This document shows, in pieces, positions 43,032 through 51,196 of a stretch of 64,000 nucleotides of DNA. How positions within the stretch are numbered: the first letter of the stretch is position 1; every line of letters starts with the position of its first letter. The notes beneath the pieces were generated by a model. That model saw only the letters and a program-made list of their open reading frames with translations, was not told the origin of the DNA and searched no databases. The translations under genes were made by a program, and so were the position numbers. The stretch is from Lachnospiraceae bacterium (GTDB lineage Bacteria > Bacillota > Clostridia > Lachnospirales > Lachnospiraceae). The stretch is from assembly GCA_028689655.1 (NCBI GenBank), contig JAQVCT010000001.1:310001-374000 (forward strand), read 5' to 3'.

Positions 43032-44612
43032 TTATTTTTCCTCCGTTACCGACTCACTTCCCTGGGTATTTTCCCGATATTTGGTAGGGGAAACTCCTGT
43101 ATGTTTTTTAAATGCCAGTGAAAAGTAATTGGTATCCCGGTATCCCACCATAAGTGCAATTTTACCGGTTTTCATTGTTGTCATTTCCAACAGAGATTTT
43201 GCTTTCTCAATTCTCTTACGAACTATGTATTCATTGCATCCCTCTCCCATAATTCTCTTAAAAAGTCTGGAAAAATAATTTGGAGTAATAAACAGCTCTG
43301 TTGCAATACTGGAAACCGAAATATCCTCTGCCAAATGTTCCTCAATGTAACGTTTTGCCTTTGATATGATCTCATGGGTCTGCGTATCCTCCGATTCAAG
43401 CACCTGTTCAACTGACATGCGTGTCACTTCGCAGGCTTCTATGGCACTTACGTTCATGAGATTTTGATACAGAGAGTTTAATTTATTGTCTATGGTCTCT
43501 CCTGAATAATGAAAATAATTGAAAAAGATGGATGCAGCTAATTCAAAGCAGCATCTGGAGGCATAATAATCGGATAAGTTATAGGCTTCCACCGCCTTGG
43601 AAAAGCTGTCAAATACATGCAGGACATAATCCACATCTCTTGTATTATCGCACATTGCTTTTTTTAATTCTTCGTATATTCCATGAAATAGTGTTTCTTT
43701 GCTCTTCTCATAATGAGTAAGCACGATTTCTTCCACGTCCTGTTTATCCGTATCTAACAAATACATGGCATCATTATAAGATACATGTAGATTCAGAAAT
43801 CCTTCTGCAACACTTCCCAAAATCACCTTGGGTGTTACATCATACTCGTCATTGATAATATCTAATACTGTCTTCATGGTCTCTGCACCGCTTCTATGGG
43901 TTTCACTTATGAACAGTGCCATTACAATTTTCCCGTCATCATCCATGAAAGATATCCCTCTGTTTCTCCCATCGATAAGATCCAGACAGATATTAATGAT
44001 GGACAGTACTTTAAACTGTCCGTCACCGGTTTCCCTTTGCTGATACAGTGTTGGCACAAACACTGCAATTTGCAGCCTCTCCTCCGGTTGAAATTTATAC
44101 TCTTCATATAATGTTGTTTTTTCTGTTTCCATAATTCGATTGTGAACCAGGTTTCTCATTATTTTTTCCAGATTCCTCTGCTGCTTGCTTCCTATGGTCC
44201 GCTGCTGTCTTAGGGATTCTTTTTCCTGACGTCTCGCTTCCTTGATACTTTCCACCTGCTTGCGAATAGACTCTGTTAATACTTCCTCATCTATAGGTTT
44301 TAAATGAAAGTCCTGTACATTCATGCGAAGACAGGCTCTTGCATATTCAAAGTTATCGTATCCTGTTAAGACCAGGATACGAAGATCTTTGATTTCTTTT
44401 TGTGCTTCTTCAATGAGATCAAGCCCTGTCATCTCTGTCATGCTGATATCTGTTATCATGATGTCAGGCTTATGCTCTTTTATAATTGTCATTGCCTCAT
44501 TTCCAGAAGCAGCGGTATATACCTCATCAATTCCCACACTACTCCAGGGAATAACCTGCTTGATTCCCATACGAATCATTTTCTCATCATCTACGATCAG
44601 TATCTTCATCAT
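43032..44612 (-). CDS. YesN-type response regulator with AraC DNA-binding domain
   Basis: 526 residues. The receiver domain starts MKILIVDDEKMIRMGIKQVI with the phospho-Asp in IMITDISMTEMTG. A long middle region of the YesN type follows. The C-terminal ~100 residues are a double helix-turn-helix AraC domain (ISVSSIATELFITPNYFSRLFKRIMG; KIALMVGYRDTNYFSLAFKKHTG). It overlaps the kinase gene by ATGA at 44609-44612. The pair very likely controls the neighbouring sugar importer genes. Confidence 0.93.
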   Translation of the reverse strand: MMKILIVDDEKMIRMGIKQVIPWSSVGIDEVYTAASGNEAMTIIKEHKPDIMITDISMTEMTGLDLIEEAQKEIKDLRILVLTGYDNFEYARACLRMNVQDFHLKPIDEEVLTESIRKQVESIKEARRQEKESLRQQRTIGSKQQRNLEKIMRNLVHNRIMETEKTTLYEEYKFQPEERLQIAVFVPTLYQQRETGDGQFKVLSIINICLDLIDGRNRGISFMDDDGKIVMALFISETHRSGAETMKTVLDIINDEYDVTPKVILGSVAEGFLNLHVSYNDAMYLLDTDKQDVEEIVLTHYEKSKETLFHGIYEELKKAMCDNTRDVDYVLHVFDSFSKAVEAYNLSDYYASRCCFELAASIFFNYFHYSGETIDNKLNSLYQNLMNVSAIEACEVTRMSVEQVLESEDTQTHEIISKAKRYIEEHLAEDISVSSIATELFITPNYFSRLFKRIMGEGCNEYIVRKRIEKAKSLLEMTTMKTGKIALMVGYRDTNYFSLAFKKHTGVSPTKYRENTQGSESVTEEK

Positions 44613-46423
44613 AAAATCTCCTTATAATCCGCTGGTTCATTCATGGGTAAGTGAATCTCCACGGTAACTCCTCCCTGCTCATTTCGAATATAAAACAGTC
44701 CATATTGTTCCCCATACATCAGTTCAATTCTTTTATTCACATTACGCACTCCATATCCAAAGCTGTCATCGTATTCCGATATGGAGGCATTCATTTCGTC
44801 AATTTCCTTCTGGGTCATACCGGTTCCACTGTCTTCCACAATAATATACGCGTCTCCGTTTCGTTCCTCCGCAGACACCCGTACCCTTCCGCGTTTTCCC
44901 TCCTTTACTTTTAACCCGTGATAAATGGAATTCTCAATCAAAGGCTGCAATGTCATCTTGGGTATCATAACCTTATAAAATTGTCTTTTCACCAGGATCT
45001 CTGATTCGATAATGTCATCATAGCGCATATTCTGTATGATGAGATAGCTCTTAATATGCCCCAGTTCATCCTCTAATTGTATAATATCTTTCCCATTGCT
45101 AAGGCAGATTCTGTAATATCGGGCAAGTGCTTTTACCATGGTGGACACTTCTTTATTGCCCTGTGCGATGGACTGCCAGTGAATACAGTCCAGGGTATTG
45201 TAGAGAAAGTGAGGCTGTATCTGAGATTGCAGTGCATTGAAACGAATCTGCTCCAGCTGATGCTGTTCCAGCTTCACCTGTTCCATTAAATCTCCTATTT
45301 TATCCATCATATCATTAAACCCCACGGACATTTTCAGGAAATCGGAAGGCATATTATCCGTGTTGATTCGCACGTCGATTTCTCCACTTGTAACCTTGTC
45401 CATTTTGGATATGACTTTTTCCATGGGTTTGTAGGATTTGGTCACGATCTTTCTTGCCATGATAAGCCCTATCATAGTCATTACCATAATAGCCACCACT
45501 AAGATAAGCATGGTCTCTACACTATTCCTGTACAGTTCAAAAAAGGGAATTTGATTCACCAGATAATAATTCCATTTTCCTATTTTCTGATAAATATACA
45601 TACTTCCATCCTTTGTAAAGTTTCCCTGACCACCACGCAATTCATTTCCTATCTGCAGATCTTCTCCCACTTCATACTGCTCCGAGGGTGTTACCAGATT
45701 TCCTTCTGTTGTGGTAAGATAGATATAAGACTGCATTCCCTTCTCATCTCTCACAGATAATTGATTCAGTAATGTATCATCAATACTCATCACCAGCAGA
45801 CCCATTTCATTTACCATATTAGAAGTCGAATAAATTGGTTGGTACAAATTTAACGAATAGGTTTTTCCCTTAAAGTAGGTATTGGTATAATCAATATGCA
45901 GGGTTCCTTTGGACGCAGACATTGTATTTTTATAATTTTCTACAAAGGAAGAAGCAACCAGTGCTGTCGCCATAGTTCTGTTTCCCTTATACACATAATC
46001 ATTCGTCTTCGGATTAATGATTGCAATAAAATTAATATTTTCATGCATGTTATTAATATTTTGCAGAATGGCATAGGTATCCGATGCAACTGCCGAATAC
46101 ACACTGCCTCGCTTTGTTCCAAAAGAGACATACTTTTGCACAGAATTATCCAACTGCAGAGCAACCGTCATAGCTTTGTAGTTATCTAATTCGCCTTCAA
46201 AGTTATTTGCCAGTGTGGTAACCTGATCCACCGCCATTTTCTTTGACTGCTGGGTAATGGACATTACTGCTGATATTGTAGACACCAGCAAGATAATCGT
46301 GGAGGTAACCACAATAATGCATGTCACAAAAAACCGCATCTGTTTATCAAAGGTCCAACCGAAAAAGATGTCTTTGCAGTCTCTTATTAATTGTTTTATC
46401 TTCTTCATTTCCTTCAATATCAC
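44609..46423 (-). CDS. YesM-type sensor histidine kinase
   Basis: About 604 residues. Two membrane segments (FFVTCIIVVTSTIILLVSTISAV near residue 40; TMLILVVAIMVMTMIGLIMA near 305) enclose a Cache-like sensor. HAMP follows, then the His_kinase domain with the phospho-His in QIQPHFLYNTLDCIHW and the ATPase domain (IENSIYHGLK, VEDSGTGM, GYGVRNVNKRI). The start is uncertain: GTG at 46423, TTG at 46417 (best spaced from AGGAG) and ATG at 46408 are all in frame. It works with the YesN-type regulator and probably senses a plant oligosaccharide, directly or via the binding protein. Confidence 0.92.
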   Translation of the reverse strand: MILKEMKKIKQLIRDCKDIFFGWTFDKQMRFFVTCIIVVTSTIILLVSTISAVMSITQQSKKMAVDQVTTLANNFEGELDNYKAMTVALQLDNSVQKYVSFGTKRGSVYSAVASDTYAILQNINNMHENINFIAIINPKTNDYVYKGNRTMATALVASSFVENYKNTMSASKGTLHIDYTNTYFKGKTYSLNLYQPIYSTSNMVNEMGLLVMSIDDTLLNQLSVRDEKGMQSYIYLTTTEGNLVTPSEQYEVGEDLQIGNELRGGQGNFTKDGSMYIYQKIGKWNYYLVNQIPFFELYRNSVETMLILVVAIMVMTMIGLIMARKIVTKSYKPMEKVISKMDKVTSGEIDVRINTDNMPSDFLKMSVGFNDMMDKIGDLMEQVKLEQHQLEQIRFNALQSQIQPHFLYNTLDCIHWQSIAQGNKEVSTMVKALARYYRICLSNGKDIIQLEDELGHIKSYLIIQNMRYDDIIESEILVKRQFYKVMIPKMTLQPLIENSIYHGLKVKEGKRGRVRVSAEERNGDAYIIVEDSGTGMTQKEIDEMNASISEYDDSFGYGVRNVNKRIELMYGEQYGLFYIRNEQGGVTVEIHLPMNEPADYKEIL

Positions 46424-46475
46424 TCCTGTCTGCGATTCTCCTTCGCCTTAAAAAACTTACTGACTCCCATACTTC

Positions 46476-46510
46476 AAAAAGAGACTCCCATCACGTTCGA
46501 AAGTCTCTTT
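46476..46510 (-). terminator. Terminator after the ABC permease genes
   Basis: On the minus strand AAAGAGACT...AGTCTCTTTTT with a 15-nt loop. It separates the importer genes from the two-component genes. Confidence 0.82.
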
Positions 46511-46518
46511 CCTGCTTT

Positions 46519-47367
46519 TTATCCTTTTACTGCTCCCGCAGTCATACCTTTTACCAGTTTATCCTGTGCAAAGATAAACAGGATAATCATGGGTAATACT
46601 GATAATGTCAGTACCGCCATAATCATTGGAATATTCATGGAATATTGTCCCTGGAATTCCCACACAGCAAGGGGAAGGGTTCTGTTTTCTGCGGTTTGCG
46701 TAAGGGTATATGCAAAACTGAACTCATTCCACATATTAACACCATTGTAAATCGCCAGTGTAGACAATCCCGGCTTCGACAACGGAATAATCATCTTAAA
46801 AAACATCTGGTATTTATTACATCCGTCAATCTCCATGGACTCTTCTATCTCTCTTGGTATCCCTTTCATAAAGCTGGTGAGAATAAATACTGAAATGGGA
46901 ACACCGAATGCTACGTAAGGCCCTATCATTGCCCATATACTGTCATAAAGTCCTATCTTCTGTGTCATTTTGAAAACCGGAATCAAGGTAATATGAATAG
47001 GAATAGACATACAGGCTACAATCAATCCATAAATAGGATTTGCCCATTTAAACTTAAATCTCGATAAAGGGTAGGAAGCACATGCAGATAGGAATAGTAA
47101 CAACGTTAAGGAAATCGCTAATACAATCACACTGTTACTAAAAAATCTGAAAAAGTTTCCACTGATTACTTCCTTATAATTAGACCAGTTCAGAGATTCC
47201 GGTAATGCAAATACTCCACTGACCAACATCTCGAATTTTTCTTTAAAGGAGTTCAATGCCATGAATACAAATGGCATAAAAGAAACCACCAGACAGATCA
47301 ACGCAAGGATAAATGCAATCGTCCAACTAATTATTTTCTTAATTTTACTTTTTTTGATTTCATCCAT
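46519..47367 (-). CDS. Sugar ABC transporter permease (MalG/LacG type)
   Basis: 282 residues, six membrane helices. It starts with an amphipathic tail and FILALICLVVSFMPFVFMALNSFK. The cytoplasmic EAA loop that docks the ATPase reads EIEESMEIDGCNKYQMFFKMIIPLSKPG. It is the second permease, three bases after the first. No ATPase gene is in the locus, as usual for Firmicute oligosaccharide importers that share one MsmX-like ATPase. Context suggests xylo-oligosaccharides as substrate. Confidence 0.93.
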   Translation of the reverse strand: MDEIKKSKIKKIISWTIAFILALICLVVSFMPFVFMALNSFKEKFEMLVSGVFALPESLNWSNYKEVISGNFFRFFSNSVIVLAISLTLLLFLSACASYPLSRFKFKWANPIYGLIVACMSIPIHITLIPVFKMTQKIGLYDSIWAMIGPYVAFGVPISVFILTSFMKGIPREIEESMEIDGCNKYQMFFKMIIPLSKPGLSTLAIYNGVNMWNEFSFAYTLTQTAENRTLPLAVWEFQGQYSMNIPMIMAVLTLSVLPMIILFIFAQDKLVKGMTAGAVKG

Positions 47368-47370
47368 TGC

Positions 47371-48270
47371 TTAATCCTCCGCGTTTCTGTTTAATATTTT
47401 CATCGTGAATAATGCAATCAAACTAATCAGAATAAACATTCCACCTGCAATTGCAGATCCATATCCCATATTAAACTGTGAAAATGAATTCTTATACATA
47501 TAGGTTGCCATCAACTCTGTTGAGGTCCCGGGTCCGCCACCTGTCATTACGTAGATTAAGTCAAAATATTTTAACGAACCTACCATGGAAAGGATGGCTG
47601 CACTTTTAAGCGAAGGAATCATCAATGGTAATGCCACATTCCAAAAATATTGACCTCTGGTAGCACCATCTATTCTGGAAGCTTCAAACACATCTGTAGA
47701 GATATTGCTGTAACCTGCCATACAATACACCATATAAAAGGGGGCAAACTGCCAGCATATAACTCCTATTACAGTATACAGGGCGAACTTGGGATTGCCA
47801 AGTAAGTCAATGTTACCCCCGCCAAACAGCTTGGATATGGTACTGAATATTCCACCATTTGTAGCCAGTGCATAAGAAAACAGGAATCCAATAGCCACGG
47901 ATGACATCAATAGAGGAATGAACCATAACACTTTAAAGATATTAAGCTTCTTTCCACCAAAGTCCAAAAATGTTGCCATGGCAAGTCCCAGTGGAATTTG
48001 AATGATAATAGACAGAATCATAATGATCATATTATTTTTGAATGCAATCCAAAAATTCATATCATGGATTAATGTGGACCAGTTTCCCAGTCCAATAAAT
48101 GTTTTGTTCGCGGATATACCGTTCCATTTATAGGTACTTGTAATGAATGTGTCTATAATGGGATAGAAGATATATACCACCAATAATATCATTACCGGAG
48201 CCAGAAAAATGGCTGCCGCCTTACGTGTTGCTCTCTGACGCTGTATTGCTAAACTTGCCTTTTGTTCCAT
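47371..48270 (-). CDS. Sugar ABC transporter permease (MalF/LacF type)
   Basis: 299 residues, six membrane helices, with the opening RKAAAIFLAPVMILLVVYIFYPIIDTF typical of MalF/UgpA-type permeases. The EAA loop is VFEASRIDGATRGQYFWNVALPLMIPSL, and the family motif VMTGGGPGTSTELMATYMYK is complete. It is co-transcribed with the second permease. A terminator upstream separates it from the binding-protein gene, giving the usual excess of binding protein. Confidence 0.94.
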   Translation of the reverse strand: MEQKASLAIQRQRATRKAAAIFLAPVMILLVVYIFYPIIDTFITSTYKWNGISANKTFIGLGNWSTLIHDMNFWIAFKNNMIIMILSIIIQIPLGLAMATFLDFGGKKLNIFKVLWFIPLLMSSVAIGFLFSYALATNGGIFSTISKLFGGGNIDLLGNPKFALYTVIGVICWQFAPFYMVYCMAGYSNISTDVFEASRIDGATRGQYFWNVALPLMIPSLKSAAILSMVGSLKYFDLIYVMTGGGPGTSTELMATYMYKNSFSQFNMGYGSAIAGGMFILISLIALFTMKILNRNAED

Positions 48271-48399
48271 CAGAAAAAGCCTCCCTTCTTCTCTTTGCTT
48301 TGTATCTATATCTTATCAGGAAACATCGCCATAACCCATTAAATAATCTATTCTCTTTCTTGATTTTTTTGTCCTGTTTTTTCTATTTTCCATGGGATC

Positions 48400-48427
48400 A
48401 AAAAAGGAGATGCCAAGAGCATCTCCC
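48400..48427 (-). terminator. Intra-operon terminator after the binding-protein gene
   Basis: On the minus strand GGAGATGC-TCTTG-GCATCTCC-TTTTTT. Partial read-through would give less permease than binding protein. Confidence 0.87.
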
Positions 48428-48441
48428 TCATTCTAAATCTG

Positions 48442-49800
48442 TTATTTTTGTTCATTATTATATTCTTCCATTGCTGCCTGGAATTTTTTGTCTGCTTCCT
48501 CAGGAGTCATGGTTAATCCAAATAATTCCTGACAAGAATCAAGATGTGCAGTTGCTACTGCTGGTGGAAGATACTGGTCATACCACAATTGAACTGCTCC
48601 TGCATCTGTTGCCGCTTTTAAAATCTGCGTAGTCATAGGGTCGGTAATCAGATCTGCTGCATTTTTTACTGGTGGAATCTTTCCATTGTCAGCCATAAAC
48701 TGAATTACATCATCATCTGTGAACATACTGGCAAATTCAAATGCTGCTGCCTGTTTTTCATCTGTACAATTAAAGTGGATAAAGTTATCTCCTATGGTAC
48801 CGATCAGAATAGAAGAATCAATACTTGCATCATCTCCTGCGGGGAATGGGAACCATCCAAGTTTCTGGGCAAATTCTTCACTGTCTGATTTGAAGGTACC
48901 TGTCATCCAGGAACCGATACATTCCATTGCTGCTGTTTCCTGATAAATCAACTGCTTGGACTGTCCATCATCTTCACTCAAAGAGTTAACGCCCTCTGGG
49001 AAGTATCCTTTTTTCACCCATTCCTGAATCTTCTCCCCTGCATATTTGAAGCATTCGTCCTCAAATGTGCCACTGCCGTCTACCGCTTTTTGGAATGGCT
49101 CCAAACCACCTTTACGTGCTGCCAGGTTCATGAAGTACATGGAACCAGTCCATTTTGTAGCATTTGCCAGTGCAAAAGGTGTAATTCCATTTGCCACTAA
49201 GGTATCACATGCTGCTTCTAATTCTGTGATGGTCTTAGGAACTTCAATATTGTATTTTTCAAATATCTCTGTGTTGTAGTAGATACCAGATACTGCTACA
49301 TTTAAGAATGGAACTCCATAAGTCTTGTCTTTGTATTTTGCCTGCTCCAAACTTGCTTCCATTAATTTGTCCGGCAAGTCACTTGCATTCATTAAATCGT
49401 CGATAGGTTGCGCGAAGCCAGCTTCAATATACTCATTCATCGGCCCGCCTGCCCAACTGGTGTAGATATCAGGGCATTCTCCTGAACTCATCGCAATGAC
49501 TAATTTCTCTTTGTAGGTATCATTTTGTGTTGGTACTGATTTTACAGTATATCCTGAAGTTGTTGTTTCATTGAATTTCTTCACAACCATGTCCATTAAC
49601 TGCTTGTCAACGCCTTCTGTTCCCGTGTTCCAGAAGATGATTTCCTTACTGTCATCTGAACTGCTTACAGATGCATCTGCTTCTGTTGTTCCTGCCTCTG
49701 TTGTTTCCTGTGTAGTGTTTGTAGAACTGCTTCCACAGCCTGCGAGCATAGTAGACACCATTGCTGCACACAACAGAATACTGATCACTTTTCTCTTCAT
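48442..49800 (-). CDS. Sugar-binding lipoprotein of ABC importer
   Basis: 452 residues. A lipoprotein signal (VISILLCAAMVSTMLAGC) precedes a Ser/Thr/Glu-rich linker. The body is a family-1 extracellular solute-binding protein: EIIFWNTGTEGVDKQLMDMVVKKFNE, VPFLNVAVSGIYYNTEIFEKYNIEVPKTITELE, MECIGSWMTGTF. It delivers sugar to the two permeases encoded next. A GGGAGG site precedes the ATG. The neighbouring GH120 and GH43 xylosidases point to xylo-oligosaccharides. Confidence 0.93.
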   Translation of the reverse strand: MKRKVISILLCAAMVSTMLAGCGSSSTNTTQETTEAGTTEADASVSSSDDSKEIIFWNTGTEGVDKQLMDMVVKKFNETTTSGYTVKSVPTQNDTYKEKLVIAMSSGECPDIYTSWAGGPMNEYIEAGFAQPIDDLMNASDLPDKLMEASLEQAKYKDKTYGVPFLNVAVSGIYYNTEIFEKYNIEVPKTITELEAACDTLVANGITPFALANATKWTGSMYFMNLAARKGGLEPFQKAVDGSGTFEDECFKYAGEKIQEWVKKGYFPEGVNSLSEDDGQSKQLIYQETAAMECIGSWMTGTFKSDSEEFAQKLGWFPFPAGDDASIDSSILIGTIGDNFIHFNCTDEKQAAAFEFASMFTDDDVIQFMADNGKIPPVKNAADLITDPMTTQILKAATDAGAVQLWYDQYLPPAVATAHLDSCQELFGLTMTPEEADKKFQAAMEEYNNEQK

Positions 49801-49921
49801 TCTTGTTCCTCCCTTAACGATTATCGACTAACTTTTATTAGGTTATCCTTATGATAGCACGAAATTTTTTACGTTAAAATTAAATAAACTGTCCATTATC
49901 TATAAAAATCTTACCTGTCAC

Positions 49922-50782
49922 TTATCCCAGTTGATACATCTGTCTGAACTTTGTCGGACTTACTTTTTTGAACCGAAGAAAGGCTCTGTTGAAGGTAGCA
50001 ATACTGTTAAATCCAGCTTCCAGGGATATTTCCGTTATGGACATGGTTCCATCTTTTAACATTGTTTCTGCAATTCTTATGCGTTCTTTATCCATAAACT
50101 CTGTATACCCCATGCCTGTATATTCCTTAAACAATCTGGAAAAGTGATACTTGGAAAATCCCGCAAAGGATGCCGCCTCCTCTAATCTAATATTTTCTGT
50201 ACAGTGTGTAGTGAGGTAATTGCATATGTCAAATAACTGCTGTTCTACTTTAAACTTATGAGGTGTATACGCACTAATCAATGTACTGTCACACCGCTGC
50301 CGCTCTTCCCCCAGGCATATCATGATCTCAAATATCTTACTGCACACTTTTATCTCCGTCATAAACATCTCCTGATTGGAAATCTCATAGATCTGAAGTA
50401 ATATATTCTGTAATTTGTTTACCAGTGTGGGTTCTTCTTTTTGACGCAGGTGTCTGGTACGGTAAAAAAGGTATGCCACTTTCCTAAAATCAATATAATC
50501 TGTAATAATCTGCGCATCGAATTGCAGCATCAGGGTATACTCCGGTTCTGGTATACTTATAATAGAATGAAGTTCTCCAGGCCAAATATAGAGAATATCT
50601 CCACTTTCCATATCTATTTTTTCACCATTTACCTCATAGACCACCCCTGGGTGCTGTGCATAAATAATCTCTATATAATGATGCCAATGTAACGGAAAAC
50701 TTTCGATATCATGAAAAAAGTAAACTGCATACTTATAGCTTTTTGGAAACTGATTTTTTTCATAAGTGAAATCTTTTTTCAC
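49922..50782 (-). CDS. AraC-family regulator with cupin sensor domain
   Basis: 286 residues. The N-terminal ~150 residues form a cupin-like sugar-binding domain (FPLHWHHYIEIIYAQHPGVVYEVNGEKIDMESGDILYIWPGELHSI). The C-terminal ~100 residues are a double helix-turn-helix (IRLEEAASFAGFSKYHFSRLFKEYTG; SITEISLEAGFNSIATFNRAFLRFKKVSPTKFR). It diverges from the GH120 gene, whose promoter carries candidate direct repeats 21 bp apart, the layout AraC-type activators bind. It probably activates the xylosidase and importer genes when oligosaccharide is present. Confidence 0.92.
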   Translation of the reverse strand: MKKDFTYEKNQFPKSYKYAVYFFHDIESFPLHWHHYIEIIYAQHPGVVYEVNGEKIDMESGDILYIWPGELHSIISIPEPEYTLMLQFDAQIITDYIDFRKVAYLFYRTRHLRQKEEPTLVNKLQNILLQIYEISNQEMFMTEIKVCSKIFEIMICLGEERQRCDSTLISAYTPHKFKVEQQLFDICNYLTTHCTENIRLEEAASFAGFSKYHFSRLFKEYTGMGYTEFMDKERIRIAETMLKDGTMSITEISLEAGFNSIATFNRAFLRFKKVSPTKFRQMYQLG

Positions 50783-50845
50783 TGGTATTGTCCTCCTTCT
50801 ATATCCTCATATATTTGCTTATATATTGTTACTAATTATGATGTA

Positions 50846-51016
50846 AGGGTCAAAAGGTGTTTTGCCCCTTGATACTTACGGATTATTTCGCACTTCGTGC
50901 TTTCATAATCCTAAAAACATTCGAAATCCGCCCTAATTGAGCTACTTTCTCATGTTTTACGGGTCCCAAATTCATGCTTTTTCGTGCGAGCACAAAACGC
51001 ATGACCTTTTGACCCT
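50846..51016. repeat. 171-bp element with perfect 13-bp terminal inverted repeats
   Basis: AGGGTCAAAAGGT (50846-50858) and ACCTTTTGACCCT (51004-51016) are perfect inverted ends. The inside holds a GGATTAT...ATAATCC hairpin around GCAC-TTC-GTGC. No coding frame is present. It resembles a MITE or REP-like structured element, inserted in the spacer between the araC-type gene and the GH120 gene (gap 50783-51196). Confidence 0.85.
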
Positions 51017-51071
51017 AGTATCATTAATTATTCATATCATACTTTTTTCAAGATAATATTACAATATATTT

Positions 51072-51140
51072 GTAGTTTTTCGCAATTAATGAGTAGTTAA
51101 CGGCAATATATAGGTAGTAGATTTTCATAATAAGTATTAT
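51072..51140 (+). promoter_or_regulatory. Candidate AraC operator and promoter of GH120 gene
   Basis: GTAGTTNNNNGCAAT occurs at 51072-51086 and 51093-51107, 21 bp (two helical turns) apart, and a weaker GTAGTA start lies at 51114, again 21 bp on. A -10-like TATTAT lies at 51135-51140; its -35 region is poor and overlaps the third repeat, as expected for an activator-dependent promoter. Confidence 0.6.
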
Positions 51141-51196
51141 GTTAGTGTTATTAGGGGTTAACGTGACTAACTGATTAAAAACAAGGAGGATTTGAT

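Noticed and set aside
44609..50782. Missing ABC ATPase as a sign of a broken importer
   Set aside because: Firmicute oligosaccharide importers of this class normally share an MsmX/MsmK-type ATPase encoded elsewhere.
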